NCBI GenBank assembly: GCA_903824295.1
Contig: CAIJWE010000051.1
Coordinates: 1 to 64,000 of the forward strand
Direction of reading: 5' to 3'
Length of the DNA: 64,000 nt
Source: an uncultured Chlorobiaceae bacterium
GTDB taxonomy: Bacteria; Bacteroidota; Chlorobiia; Chlorobiales; Chlorobiaceae
Under the pieces are notes generated by a model, which had not been told where the DNA came from, ran no database searches, and worked only from the letters and a program-made list of their open reading frames with translations. Positions 46,798 through 56,105 of this stretch are shown one piece after another. Position numbers and translations under genes: made by a program. Within the stretch, counting starts at the first letter, position 1, and each line of letters begins with the position of its first letter.

Positions 46798-47535
46798 TTA
46801 CTGCAGAAGTCGTCCTCCCTCTACATTGATAACCTGACCGGTGATATAGTCACTCTCAAGAAGAAAAATGATGGTCTTGACAATATCAAGCGGATCACCA
46901 GGACGGCGGAGCGCTATTTTTTTTATCATCTCCTCCTGCGACTCCATCTCTTTGTCCGTTTTCAGGGTGACCGTTCCGGGAGCCACAGAATTCACCAGAA
47001 TAGTCGGAGCAAATTCTTTGGCAAAAATTCGAGTCAAGTGCTGTATGCCTGCCTTTGATACCGTGTAGGGTGCAAAATTTCGCCAGACCAGATCGGCAGA
47101 AATATCGGTCATGGTAATGATGCGCGAGATGAACGACTGTTTCTGCATTATCCTGGCCGCCTCCTGCATGGTAAAAAAGGTGCCCTTCAGATTGGTATCA
47201 ACCAGGCTGTCCCACTCCTTTTCAGTAACGTCAGGCAGGGGAGTACTGAAGAAATTTGAAGCGCTGGTGATCAGCAGGTCAAGCCGGTCAAACCCTTCAC
47301 GGAACGCCGCGAACGCGCCCATGATATCTGCGGTTTTCGATACGTCACACCGAACCATCTGCGACTCAGGGCTTATCCACCGGATTTTTTCAAGGGTTTC
47401 GGCAGCCCTCTCTTCCGAAGCGTGCCAGGTAAAAAAGAGAGTATACCCCTGACCAGCCACCGCAAGGGCAATCTCACTGCCAAGCATACCCGAAGCCCCC
47501 GTCATGAAGCACACCTTCTTACCTGTTGGTTTCAT
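46798..47535 (-). CDS. Short-chain dehydrogenase/reductase (SDR) family protein
   Basis: This is a 245-residue classical SDR. The cofactor motif is MTGASGMLGSEIAL (the usual TGxxxGxG), with catalytic YTVSK at about 158-162 and the downstream VNSVAPGTV. The C-terminal YITGQVINVEGG is typical of FabG/pteridine-reductase-like members. The substrate is not predictable. It stands between the YqjD trio and the mod operon without clear operon partners. Confidence 0.88.
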   Translation of the reverse strand: MKPTGKKVCFMTGASGMLGSEIALAVAGQGYTLFFTWHASEERAAETLEKIRWISPESQMVRCDVSKTADIMGAFAAFREGFDRLDLLITSASNFFSTPLPDVTEKEWDSLVDTNLKGTFFTMQEAARIMQKQSFISRIITMTDISADLVWRNFAPYTVSKAGIQHLTRIFAKEFAPTILVNSVAPGTVTLKTDKEMESQEEMIKKIALRRPGDPLDIVKTIIFLLESDYITGQVINVEGGRLLQ

Positions 47536-47690
47536 CGTTCTGCTGGGTTAAATTTTCTCTCCATACCTCTTGACAAACATGAACAGATGCTAAAAAGTTG
47601 ATTGGCCTCATCAATTGCCTGAGTCAGCAGCTCTTAAAACTTGCACTGCCGCAACGGCCATTGTTGATGCCCTGTTCTGCACATGCACCC

Positions 47691-48746
47691 TCAGGCAAGT
47701 TTTCTGAACGAGGAGGCCTTGATTGCGGCAAAAAGGATTGATCCCACGGTAATCTCCAGCTCTGTTGCGGCCGAACGAACAATTTCAGCGACAAGTTTTT
47801 CACCCGCGACTGAAAGCACAATGCCAACTCTGCCCTCAGAGTCAAACATCTCCGTAACCGTGCATTCCAGCAAATTTCGTGCACTGATGGCGTCAGGATG
47901 CTTTTTGAAAAGGATGATCTCACGTGAAGAGAGTTCAAAAAGAGATGCTCCGGTTGGCACTCCATCTGAAATCAAAAGGGTATTGAGGCCCCAGGGGTAA
48001 GCATATAAGCCGTTATCCTGAACCGGATCGGAAAGACGGAGGATGTTCAGATAGCCTTTCGGGCTTTGTGCCATGCAGTTTCGTGCAAGCTGGTCTGGAG
48101 TTGCGGTCTCAGCAATCTGGCCGTTTCGGATCACAAGAATCCGGTCAGCCATCAATTGCATCTCAAGGATTGAGTGTGAAATAAAAAGGTAGGGGATTCC
48201 GAATTCTTCACTTACGCTTTTCAGGTAGGGAATGATCTGGAACCGCAGGGTATCATCAAGAGCAGATAGCGGCTCATCCATCAAAAGCAGTCGGGGGTTT
48301 GCAAGCACCGCCCGGCCAAGAGCCACACGCTGTTTTTCACCGCCTGAAAGATGGTGCACCCCGCGCTGCATGAGCGGCTGCAGTTTCAGAAGAGCAATAA
48401 GGCTTTCCGGCCTGATACGGCGGTTTTCAGGGTGGCACCGCCTGTAGCCGTAGAGCAGATTGGCCTTGACGGAAAGGTGTGGAAAAAGCATCGCCTGCTG
48501 AAAAACAATAGCAATGCGACGGCGTTCAGGGGAGAGGTTTACGCTCTTCCCGGAGCTGAAGAGGCACTCGTCATTAAGATAGATTTCACCCCTGTCCGGT
48601 CGAAGAAGTCCTGAAATGAGATGCGCAAGTGTTGACTTGCCGCTTCCTGACTGGCCGAAAATTCCGATCCGTTCGCCTGAAACTTCCGTATTTACCTGCA
48701 GCAGGAAGTGTCCCTGTTTTTTTTCAGCATCAATTCGGAGGTTCAC
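47691..48746 (-). CDS. modC: Molybdate ABC transporter ATP-binding protein ModC
   Basis: This is a 351-residue ABC ATPase. Walker A is GQSGSGKST, the signature HLSGGEKQRVALGRA and Walker B LLLMDEPLSALD. A C-terminal MOP-like molybdate-binding domain occupies roughly 285-351, as in other ModC proteins. Its start overlaps the end of modB by 4 bases (ATGA), so the two are translationally coupled. Mo supply would serve nitrogenase or molybdopterin enzymes (inference). Confidence 0.93.
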   Translation of the reverse strand: MNLRIDAEKKQGHFLLQVNTEVSGERIGIFGQSGSGKSTLAHLISGLLRPDRGEIYLNDECLFSSGKSVNLSPERRRIAIVFQQAMLFPHLSVKANLLYGYRRCHPENRRIRPESLIALLKLQPLMQRGVHHLSGGEKQRVALGRAVLANPRLLLMDEPLSALDDTLRFQIIPYLKSVSEEFGIPYLFISHSILEMQLMADRILVIRNGQIAETATPDQLARNCMAQSPKGYLNILRLSDPVQDNGLYAYPWGLNTLLISDGVPTGASLFELSSREIILFKKHPDAISARNLLECTVTEMFDSEGRVGIVLSVAGEKLVAEIVRSAATELEITVGSILFAAIKASSFRKLA

Positions 48747-49429
48747 AATGCGCTCCTCCGATCAAGTTTTTTGCCGAGCAGTTCATGAACGGCAAGCACA
48801 ACGACCGAAATCAGAACGGAGACCAGGCAAAGCGAGAGGGCCATGGTGACACTTGAGGGCGAACTGGCATAATCGTAGATGGCCAGTGGAATGGTTTGCG
48901 TGATGCCAGGAATATTGCCGGCCACAATAATGGTTGCACCGAACTCACCAAGGCTCCGGGCAAACATCAGCGACGAACCGGCCATTATTCCCCGCAGCGA
49001 AAGCGGGAGAATAATGGTTGCAAGGGTATCGTACCATGCCGCCCCGAGGCTTCGGGATGCCTCAATAAGCTGCTGGTCGATGGACTCCATACCAAGCCTG
49101 ATTGAGCGTACCAGCAGGGGAAAGCCGACCGTGGCCGAAGCAATAACAGCGGCTTTCCAGGTAAAAATGATCGGTATGCCTGATGCATCAAGCACTTTTC
49201 CGATCCAGCCGTTTTTACCAAGCAGCAGCAGCAGAAAAAAACCGATCACCACAGGCGGGAGTGTAAGCGGAAGGTTGACAAGCACCTCGAGCACCACTTT
49301 TCCCCTGAACTGCCTGAAGACGATCAGCCAGGCAAGTGCAAAGCCCAAAGGCAGCGCAAGAGCCGTTGCCGTAAGCGCCACTTTCAGAGAGAGCCAGATG
49401 GCGGCAATATCTTCAGCTACAAGTATCAT
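48743..49429 (-). CDS. modB: Molybdate ABC transporter permease ModB
   Basis: This is a 228-residue permease with about five helices. The transporter coupling loop appears as EASRSLGAAWYDTLATIILPL. LARSLGEFGATIIVAGNIPG is the ModB hallmark. It lies between modA and modC, the usual order. Length is normal. Confidence 0.94.
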   Translation of the reverse strand: MILVAEDIAAIWLSLKVALTATALALPLGFALAWLIVFRQFRGKVVLEVLVNLPLTLPPVVIGFFLLLLLGKNGWIGKVLDASGIPIIFTWKAAVIASATVGFPLLVRSIRLGMESIDQQLIEASRSLGAAWYDTLATIILPLSLRGIMAGSSLMFARSLGEFGATIIVAGNIPGITQTIPLAIYDYASSPSSVTMALSLCLVSVLISVVVLAVHELLGKKLDRRSAL

Positions 49430-49463
49430 AAAATTTCAGAAGTCTTATTTTTCCCTGGTTTGC

Positions 49464-50201
49464 TTATTTAAGCTTAAAACCGTATTTGCTCAGGGTCAAT
49501 TTTGCCTCAGAGCCCTGCAAAAAGAGCAAAAAGGCCTTTGCCTCCTCGTTGTGTGCGGCTTTTAGAGTCAATGCCATCGGATAGGTCACTCTTGGATAGA
49601 GTTTTTGCGGTACCACAAAGAGCAGTTTGGCTTTTTGCGCCAGCATGGCATCGGTGCGGTAGACAAATCCGCCATCAACTTCTCCAAGTTCGGCATACAT
49701 AAGGCACTCCCTGACATCCTTGGCCATGACAAGCTTTCCGGCAAGCTGCTTGTTAATGCCCGCGTTGGTCATGGCAGTCATGGCATACTCACCGGCGGGG
49801 ACACTCTTCGGACTGCCAATGGCAATTTTATCGAGCTTCAGCAGGTCGTTCATCGACGCTGCCTTTTTCGTCGTTGTTCCGGCAAAAACCAGCGAATTCC
49901 AGGCAAGCATCTTTATGTTGGCGCCATCCACAAGATTTTTTTCTTTCAAATAATCCATCCACTGGTTATTTGCGGCAATAAACAGGTCAACCGGTGCTCC
50001 GTTTTCAATCTGACCGGCAAGTGTGCCCGACGGACCGAAATTCTTGATAAAAACCGTTGCAGGATGTTTTGCCGTGTAACGTACACTCAGCTCATTGATC
50101 ACCTCTTTCAGGCTTGCAGCAACCGAGAGGTTCAGCTCTCCGGCCTTTACAGGAGTCGCAATGGTGAGGAGTAACAAACAGAGAAGAGCGATGCGTTTCA
50201 T
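49464..50201 (-). CDS. modA: Molybdate-binding periplasmic protein ModA
   Basis: This is a 245-residue binding protein with a Sec signal peptide (MKRIALLCLLLLTIATPVKA). The mature start LNLSVAASLKEVINEL, the block FGPSGTLAGQIENGAPVDLFIAA and the later GEVDGGFVYRTDA are characteristic of ModA. The start at 50201 gives a compact signal peptide; an upstream ATG at 50219 adds six residues. It lies just downstream of modD. Confidence 0.93.
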   Translation of the reverse strand: MKRIALLCLLLLTIATPVKAGELNLSVAASLKEVINELSVRYTAKHPATVFIKNFGPSGTLAGQIENGAPVDLFIAANNQWMDYLKEKNLVDGANIKMLAWNSLVFAGTTTKKAASMNDLLKLDKIAIGSPKSVPAGEYAMTAMTNAGINKQLAGKLVMAKDVRECLMYAELGEVDGGFVYRTDAMLAQKAKLLFVVPQKLYPRVTYPMALTLKAAHNEEAKAFLLFLQGSEAKLTLSKYGFKLK

Positions 50202-50226
50202 TGGTTCTATCATGGTCATAGCTGTT

Positions 50227-51084
50227 TTATGGTTGTAAGGAAGTTATTAAAACTGCGATATCCGAAGGCTTGCCGAAATAGACTGAAGAGAGCACCAGCA
50301 TGTCAACACCGGTTTCAGCATAAGCCGAGGCATTTGCTGCGTTGATGCCTCCTGCTGCTGAAATTTTAACTGCAGGCGCCACGTTGCGCAGTTGCGGAAC
50401 CAGCAGAGAGAGAGCTTCCGGCTGGAGCTTGTCAAGCTGAACCACATCAACGCCCGCAGCCGCAATGGCAAGCGCCTCTTCCGGGCTCTCGGCCTCAACA
50501 ATGATTTTTTGTTCAGTCGCTTTCGCCTTCAGTTCAGTGATAGTTTGAAGAAAAGGCTCAAGCCCGCCACAGAATGCGGTATGCTGCCTGAAAACAAGCA
50601 CGGACTCCGACAAGCCAAGCCGGTGAGGGAGCGCACCGCCAGCCATGATCGCCTTGATCGCAACCTTTTTTGTTCCCGGAAACGACTTGCGGGTTGTGAC
50701 GACCGTCATGGAGCTGTTAACCTCTTTTACCCGGCGAACAATGTTCCGCGTCCGTGTAGCAATGCCTGAAGCGTACTCAAGCAAATTCAACGCCACTTTC
50801 CATCCGGCGTGCATGCTCCCCGCAGAGCCGCTGGCCGAGAGAAAGGTAACGCCCGCTTCAACCGTTGTCCCGCTTTGCAGCAAAAAGTCAACGGTCGCAC
50901 CGCATCGTTCAAGCACGCGCGCAGCCTCCTCCGTACAGCAGAGTGTTGTCGGTTCACGGCTGGTAAAGGTGATCTCCCCATGCAGAGCACCTATGCCGAG
51001 CAGCACGGTCGTCAGATCACCGTAAGGCATATCCTCTTCCATGAACCGTTCGATATCGCTGTCAGGCAGTTGATAAAGCATCAC
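50227..51084 (-). CDS. modD: ModD protein (nicotinate-nucleotide-pyrophosphorylase-like)
   Basis: This is a 285-residue protein related to quinolinate phosphoribosyltransferase: YGDLTTVLLGI at the start, LNLLEYASGIATRTRNIV, then TRKSFPGTKKVAIKAIMAGGALPHR (positions about 95-165). The last is the ModD version of the nadC active-site region. Its biochemical role in Mo metabolism is not established. It is the first gene of modDABC. A CGTTATA sequence at 51098, followed by CATATA, is a weak candidate for a ModE-type operator upstream of the operon. Confidence 0.88.
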   Translation of the reverse strand: MMLYQLPDSDIERFMEEDMPYGDLTTVLLGIGALHGEITFTSREPTTLCCTEEAARVLERCGATVDFLLQSGTTVEAGVTFLSASGSAGSMHAGWKVALNLLEYASGIATRTRNIVRRVKEVNSSMTVVTTRKSFPGTKKVAIKAIMAGGALPHRLGLSESVLVFRQHTAFCGGLEPFLQTITELKAKATEQKIIVEAESPEEALAIAAAGVDVVQLDKLQPEALSLLVPQLRNVAPAVKISAAGGINAANASAYAETGVDMLVLSSVYFGKPSDIAVLITSLQP

Positions 51085-51529
51085 TAAGCTGTTTAATCGT
51101 TATAACCTTGCATATATTCCGCTGCATAAAAAAAGCTCGTCTTGATACCATAATTCTGAATCTGTCACCGTTCAGCAGGAATTTCTCCCTGAACCTGGTC
51201 AGGCACCTTCTTCTTGCTGAATCTTGATTATTTCTGGTTATTGGTTGATAATAGTAAAAAATTTATGGAAATTAATAATAAATCCTTAATAATTTAATGC
51301 GCAGTCTCTTTTTTGCGGTTTCTTTTGTTACATAAAGGTTGTTTTGTGGCGGGGTCTTGCGCCGGGCATTCCTGTCGTTTTCTCTTGGTTCGTTATGTTT
51401 TAGTGAATATAGCGCTTAATTCCTTTTCTGAAAATTCAGAGAGAGGGATGCGCTTTCTTTTTGGCATGAAGGCACAAGGAGTTTTCTCTGTGAATTGGTA
51501 TTTCAGATTGAAGATTCGGGTGCGTGCCC
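51085..51529. other. Gene-poor AT-rich stretch upstream of modD
   Basis: No convincing gene is seen. A 90-codon plus-strand frame (51313-51585) has no family features and runs into the pseudogene on the other strand. The region should hold the modD promoter; AT-rich sequence lies near 51240-51300. Confidence 0.5.
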
Positions 51530-52100
51530 TCATTTCTCATGAACAATCCGCTCAATCTGGTTGTTCATGTAAAAGGGGAGGTTGATCAACTGGAACGCTT
51601 TTTCCTGCCGGTTCATCTTTGCAGTCAGTTCCTGGATGAAGGGTTTTGCGGAACTGATCCTGATGCCTTCGGTAGATTGTTTTTTTGTGTCGCCGCCGAG
51701 GGGTATGGTCTCTGCGCCGGAGTGCAGTACACGATAGAAGAGCCGCGCTTCGAGAAATCGTTCCAGAGCTTCGTTTAACTCGCGGTTATTCCCGCTGCTG
51801 TTGAGCGCTATTTCGTTGGCCTGTTTATGGGAGAACTGGAGGCCGATTTGACCGATGATTCCATTAAAAAATGCGTTGCGTTGCAGTGCGGTTTGTGAAC
51901 CGGTATACTTTGCAAAGTCATCCTTGTAGCTCTGAAGAAGCTCGATTTGATAGTTCACCGCTTATCAGTGAAAAAGCAAAGAGCAGCTCTTCGACCCTGG
52001 AGTTTTTGAAGAGAGGTTCAAGCTCTGTATGACGCTCAAGGTTGATTTCAAGAATCCCGACAGAGAGCTTCTCGGCGGCAACTCGTACTATTTTTTTGCT
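51530..52100 (-). pseudogene. Broken DUF4143-type AAA ATPase gene
   Basis: The C-terminal part (51530-51958) is open and reads as the end of a DUF4143 ATP-binding protein: LLQSYKDDFAKYTG, then LNEALERFLEARLFYRVLHSGAETIPLGGD and a final INLPFYMNNQIERI. Upstream, another frame carries VRVAAEKLSVGILEINLERH and ELEPLFKNSRVEELLFAFSLI before it passes out of phase near 51960. The Walker motifs and the true N-terminus are missing. At least one frameshift and a large deletion are therefore present. It lies between the mod and ars clusters. Confidence 0.7.
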
Positions 52101-52154
52101 TTTTTTCTTGTTAATCGTATATTTGCGATGAACTATTAAAAACAGGGGCTTGTT

Positions 52155-52490
52155 ATGAAGAGAACGTTGTCAGCGGTTGAGTACAGTGATGACGAGGAGG
52201 GTATGGCGTCGATTGCCAAGGCAATCAGCCATCCAGTGAGAATCAGGATTTTGAAGCTGCTTGCCAGCCAGCAGTGCTGCTTTACCGGGGAGTTGACGGA
52301 GGTTATTCCCATGGCGCAGTCTACAATTTCGCAACATCTCAAGGCGTTGCTTGATTCCGGGTTGATTCAGGGTGAAATTAACCCTCCAAAAGTTCGTTAC
52401 TGCATTCATCGTGAAAACTGGCTGAAAGCCCATTCGATGTTTGGTGGTTTTTTTCACGCCGATCTGGCCTGTCGTTACGATTGCCGATAA
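52155..52490 (+). CDS. arsR: ArsR-family metalloregulator
   Basis: This is a 111-residue winged-helix repressor. MASIAKAISHPVRIRILKLL opens the DNA-binding domain; FTGELTEVIPMAQSTISQHLKALLDSGLI is the helix-turn-helix. Candidate metal or arsenite thiols are the pair QQCCF near residue 38 and cysteines in the tail (LACRYDC). It probably represses the downstream ars genes. The upstream neighbour on the other strand is a pseudogene. Confidence 0.9.
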   Translation: MKRTLSAVEYSDDEEGMASIAKAISHPVRIRILKLLASQQCCFTGELTEVIPMAQSTISQHLKALLDSGLIQGEINPPKVRYCIHRENWLKAHSMFGGFFHADLACRYDCR

Positions 52491-52599
52491 CTGTCGTTTG
52501 TTTCTTGAAGGAAGGCGATATCGGTAACAGGTTGCGGATCGTCAGAGAATGATTTTTTTTAATCGGTCAAGTACAAATCAACAAGTAAACGATACAACT

Positions 52600-52899
52600 A
52601 TGAAAAAGGTAAAAATTCTTGGAAGCGGCTGTGCCTCATGCAATCAGCTTGTCGATGCGGTAAAAGCAGTGATTGCCGCAGAAGGTATTAACGCATCGGT
52701 TGAAAAAGTGGAAGACATTCAGCAGATCATGGTTTATAACGTTATCTCCACACCGGCACTCGTTGTCGATGAACAGGTGGTCTGTAAAGGGCGTGTTCCC
52801 TCTCGTGAAGAGATCAAGGAGCTTTTGATGGCCAAACCGCAGGGGGGGTGTTGCGGAAGCCACGGTTCAAAAACTTCAGGCTGCTGTAGCAATAACTAA
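52600..52899 (+). CDS. Small thioredoxin-like (redox-active disulfide) protein with Cys-rich tail
   Basis: This is a 99-residue protein of the small thioredoxin/glutaredoxin-fold family. The active site is KILGSGCASCNQL (Cys11-x-x-Cys14), the cis-proline region is ISTPALVVD and the fold ends with REEIKELL. After it comes an extra tail GGCCGSHGSKTSGCCSNN with two CC pairs, which could bind metal or metalloid. The ATG at 52600 is chosen over 52549 because it begins at the conserved domain. It lies between arsR and the permease gene, so an accessory role in arsenic or thiol chemistry is likely. Confidence 0.85.
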   Translation: MKKVKILGSGCASCNQLVDAVKAVIAAEGINASVEKVEDIQQIMVYNVISTPALVVDEQVVCKGRVPSREEIKELLMAKPQGGCCGSHGSKTSGCCSNN

Positions 52900-52912
52900 A
52901 GGTCTTGAAACG

Positions 52913-53977
52913 ATGAAGCAAGGTTCTCGGCAGCAACTCCCCAAGGCTTTTGGGCGGCAAAATGTGCAATGGCTCTCTGGTGTTCTCGCCGGAGCTGCGT
53001 TGTGGATTCTGCTTTACAGTAATCTTGAGTGGTTGGCCACACTCTCACTGCAGTTTTCAGGCATTACCCGGGCCAACCGTTTCGGTGAAGCGCTCTACTT
53101 TTTTCTCTATGAGGTGCCAAAAGTGCTGCTGCTGCTCACGGCCGTAGTTTTTTTGATGGGCGTTGTGCACACGTTCATCTCCGCCGAGCGCACCCGGGCA
53201 TTGCTTTCGGGTCGGCGTACCGGGGTCGGAAACGTCATGGCGGCCAGCCTCGGCATTGTGACCCCCTTCTGCTCCTGTTCGGCTGTGCCGCTTTTTATCG
53301 GCTTTTTGCAGGCGGGAGTACCGCTTGGCGTCACCTTCTCCTTTCTGATTTCAGCACCGATGATTAACGAGGTTGCCCTCGCACTCCTCTTTGGCATGTT
53401 CGGCTGGAAGGTGGCCCTGCTCTATACGGTCATGGGCCTTGCCGTTGCCATCATTGCCGGTATGGTGATCGGCAAACTCCAGATGGAGCGTTTTCTGGAG
53501 GAGTGGGTGCAGAAACTGCAGGAGAGTGTGGTTTCCGCGGAAGTGGAGGGCGAGGCAATGAGCCTGCACGTGCGGCTCCGCGAAGGGCAGCACCACGTCC
53601 GTGATATTGTCGGCAAGGTGTGGCTCTACATTGTGCTTGGCGTTGGGCTTGGCGCTGGAATTCATGGCTATGTCCCTGAAAACTTCATGGCCTCATTGAT
53701 GGGCAAAAGTGTCTGGTGGTCAGTGCCTGTTGCGGTGCTGATCGGCGTCCCCATGTACTCCAACGCAGCGGGTATTCTTCCCGTTGTGCAGGCACTGCTC
53801 GGCAAGGGAGCCGCCCTCGGAACGGTGATGGCCTTCATGATGAGCGTCATCGCCCTCTCCGCCCCGGAGATGATCATTCTCCGCAAGGTGCTGAAACCAC
53901 CCCTTATTGCCCTCTTTGCCGGAGTGGTGGCTCTGGGGATCATGCTGGTGGGCTTTGTTTTCAATCTTGTGATATAA
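52913..53977 (+). CDS. Permease of the DUF318/ArsP-like family
   Basis: This is a 354-residue protein with about eight to ten helices. The conserved block TPFCSCSAVPLFIGFLQAGV (about 119-138) and the later VLIGVPMYSNAAGILPVVQA and MMSVIALSAPEMIILRKV are diagnostic of the DUF318 permeases. The family includes ArsP, an exporter of organic trivalent arsenicals, but other members have unknown cargo. It begins 13 bases after the small thioredoxin gene. Substrate is inferred from the ars context only. Confidence 0.85.
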   Translation: MKQGSRQQLPKAFGRQNVQWLSGVLAGAALWILLYSNLEWLATLSLQFSGITRANRFGEALYFFLYEVPKVLLLLTAVVFLMGVVHTFISAERTRALLSGRRTGVGNVMAASLGIVTPFCSCSAVPLFIGFLQAGVPLGVTFSFLISAPMINEVALALLFGMFGWKVALLYTVMGLAVAIIAGMVIGKLQMERFLEEWVQKLQESVVSAEVEGEAMSLHVRLREGQHHVRDIVGKVWLYIVLGVGLGAGIHGYVPENFMASLMGKSVWWSVPVAVLIGVPMYSNAAGILPVVQALLGKGAALGTVMAFMMSVIALSAPEMIILRKVLKPPLIALFAGVVALGIMLVGFVFNLVI

Positions 53978-54115
53978 AAAAACCGAGGGAAATGAAAACC
54001 CCGAGGGCAATGATGATCTCCCGGGATTTACCCCCGGTTACCAATCTATGGGCCTTTTCAGGGCTTTTGAAGAGCGTATGCAGTCACATAATGGCGGTTT
54101 AAAACAATCAAAACA

Positions 54116-54544
54116 ATGAAAAAATCTATTCTTATTCTCTGTACCGGAAACTCCTGCCGCAGCCAGATGGCCGAAGGATTTCTCCGTTCATTCGACTCCT
54201 CGCTTGAGGTCCATTCCGCAGGCACAAAACCCGCTGCGGCGGTTCATCCTCTTGCCGTGCAGGTGATGCGTGAAGAGTGGGTCGATATCAGCCTGAACAT
54301 GCCGAAAAGTGTCGATGAATTTCTCCAGAAAGCCTTCGACTATGTCATAACGGTCTGCGACGGGGCCAATGAATCCTGCCCGGTTTTTACCGGTAAAGTA
54401 GAGCACCGCTTGCACATAGGTTTTGACGACCCTGCAGACGCAGAAGGAACAAAAGAGGAGCAGCTTGTCGTATTTCGCCGCGTCCGTGACGAAATCAACC
54501 AGCGCTTCAGGCAGTTTTATAACGAAAATGTAAAAGGGAAATAA
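54116..54544 (+). CDS. arsC: Arsenate reductase, thioredoxin-coupled (ArsC)
   Basis: This is a 142-residue enzyme of the low-molecular-weight phosphatase type. The P-loop is [13 protein letters not shown] (Cys9 to Arg15). The redox pair is Cys81 and Cys88 in [10 protein letters not shown], the arrangement of thioredoxin-dependent ArsC. It reduces arsenate to arsenite for export by the next gene, which starts 2 bases later. Thioredoxin-like genes at 52600 and 55721 are plausible partners. Confidence 0.93.
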   Translation: MKKSILILCTGNSCRSQMAEGFLRSFDSSLEVHSAGTKPAAAVHPLAVQVMREEWVDISLNMPKSVDEFLQKAFDYVITVCDGANESCPVFTGKVEHRLHIGFDDPADAEGTKEEQLVVFRRVRDEINQRFRQFYNENVKGK

Positions 54545-54546
54545 TC

Positions 54547-55602
54547 ATGGCCGTTGCTGCAAAACAGTTGTCGTTTCTCGACCGCTACCTGACGCTCTGG
54601 ATTTTTCTTGCCATGGGTGTGGGCGTGCTCTCCGGCTGGCTCTATCCTGCCATTCCGGGATTCTGGAACCTTTTTCAGTCGGGCACCACAAACATGCTGA
54701 TCGCCGCAGGGCTTATCGTCATGATGTACCCGCCCCTCGCCAAAGTAAAATATGAGGAGCTCGGTGACGTTTTTCGCAACACCCGGGTGCTTGCCCTCTC
54801 GCTGGTGCAGAACTGGGTGATCGGTCCGATTCTGATGTTCGCGCTCGCCGTCCTTCTGCTCTCCGACATGCCGCACTACATGGCCGGCCTCATCATGATC
54901 GGACTTGCCCGCTGCATAGCCATGGTCATTGTCTGGAATGAGCTTGCCAAAGGAGATACAGAGTATGCCGCCGGGCTTGTCGCTTTCAACTCAATCTTCC
55001 AGGTGCTCTTCTTTCCCCTCTATGCCTGGATCTTTCTGACGGTGCTGCCCAGGTGGCTCGGCATCAGCTCCTTCGCTGTCGACATCTCCATCGCCGATAT
55101 CGCCCTCTCCGTCTTCATCTACCTCGGCATCCCCTTTCTGGCCGGCTTTCTGACCCGCTTTGTACTGCTGCGTCTGAAAGGAAAGGAGTGGTACGAAGGC
55201 GCGTTCATCCCCCGCATCAGCCCGCTGACGCTGATGGCCCTGCTCTTTACCATTGTTGTGATGTTCTCGCTGAAGGGGAGCTCCATCATCCAGATTCCCT
55301 TTGATGTGGTACGCATTGCCATCCCCCTCATGATCTACTTCGTCATCATGTTCCTCCTCTCCTTTTACATGGGGCGCAAGTTTGGCGCGGGCTACTCCAA
55401 AACAGCAACGCTCGCCTTTACCGCCGCAAGCAACAACTTCGAGCTTGCCATCGCCGTAGCTGTAGCCACCTTTGGTATCAATTCAGGTGAAGCCTTTGCC
55501 GCCGTTATCGGCCCTCTCGTAGAGGTGCCAGCCCTGATAGCATTGGTCAACGTCTCCCTCTGGTTCAAGGGGAGATATTTTGGAGAGACCGGGCAGGGAT
55601 GA
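54547..55602 (+). CDS. acr3: ACR3-family arsenite efflux transporter
   Basis: This is a 351-residue protein with ten predicted helices. It has the ACR3 motif [21 protein letters not shown] with its conserved cysteine (about residue 125), then [19 protein letters not shown], and a final [19 protein letters not shown]. It exports arsenite using the proton motive force. It follows arsC by two bases, so the two act as a unit. Confidence 0.94.
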   Translation: MAVAAKQLSFLDRYLTLWIFLAMGVGVLSGWLYPAIPGFWNLFQSGTTNMLIAAGLIVMMYPPLAKVKYEELGDVFRNTRVLALSLVQNWVIGPILMFALAVLLLSDMPHYMAGLIMIGLARCIAMVIVWNELAKGDTEYAAGLVAFNSIFQVLFFPLYAWIFLTVLPRWLGISSFAVDISIADIALSVFIYLGIPFLAGFLTRFVLLRLKGKEWYEGAFIPRISPLTLMALLFTIVVMFSLKGSSIIQIPFDVVRIAIPLMIYFVIMFLLSFYMGRKFGAGYSKTATLAFTAASNNFELAIAVAVATFGINSGEAFAAVIGPLVEVPALIALVNVSLWFKGRYFGETGQG

Positions 55603-55720
55603 ACGTACCAGCACGTTTACTTCAACGCAATTGTTTTGCGTGTTTTTATAGCGTTTTCGTTAATAGATACTTGTTGCGGAGAAGGAAAAGATCAATTTTT
55701 CAACAAACAGAGGGATCAGA

Positions 55721-56098
55721 ATGAAAAATATCAAAGTACTGTTTTTGATGGCCGGTGTGTGTATGCTTATCCTTTTCAACCCGTTGCGGGCGTTCGCCAA
55801 ACCCCGGGTAACCTTTGTAGAACTTGGTGCAACCTGGTGCACTCCGTGCAAGTTGATGCAACCGGTGATGCGTTCCCTTGAAAAGAGGTATGGAGAGCAG
55901 CTCAAGGTAATTTTTTATAACGTCTCTTCTGATAAGGAGAGCAGTTATGCAAAACAGTACGGCATACGCCTCATTCCGACCCAGGTTTTTCTTGATGGGA
56001 GCGGCAAAGAATTTTTCCGCCATGAAGGATTTTTTTCTGAAGCAGAGATTGACGTTCTCCTGAAAAAACAGGGTATGCTACCGCTAACACTTCAATGA
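55721..56098 (+). CDS. Exported thioredoxin-like protein
   Basis: This is a 125-residue protein with a signal peptide or anchor (about 1-26) and a thioredoxin fold. The active site is WCTPC (Cys40, Cys43), and the cis-proline motif is RLIPTQVFLD. It is expected to work in the periplasm. The next gene, 8 bases downstream, encodes CcdA, which would pass reducing equivalents to it across the membrane. Whether it belongs to the ars group or to cytochrome c or disulfide metabolism is open; it follows acr3 by 118 bases. Confidence 0.88.
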   Translation: MKNIKVLFLMAGVCMLILFNPLRAFAKPRVTFVELGATWCTPCKLMQPVMRSLEKRYGEQLKVIFYNVSSDKESSYAKQYGIRLIPTQVFLDGSGKEFFRHEGFFSEAEIDVLLKKQGMLPLTLQ

Positions 56099-56105
56099 AG
56101 TCTCT

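Noticed and set aside
51098..51121. ModE-type operator upstream of modD
   Set aside because: The left half CGTTATA fits but the right half is poor, and the spacing does not give a convincing palindrome; kept only as a remark.
51313..51585. 90-codon plus-strand frame after modD
   Set aside because: No family features, no ribosome binding site, Cys/Ser/Arg-rich composition typical of chance frames, and it overlaps the DUF4143 pseudogene.
53978..54115. Possible short peptide between the permease and arsC (contains SRDLPPVTNLWAFSG)
   Set aside because: Open in one frame for under 50 codons beginning within the permease gene; no family was recognised and no start signal fits.
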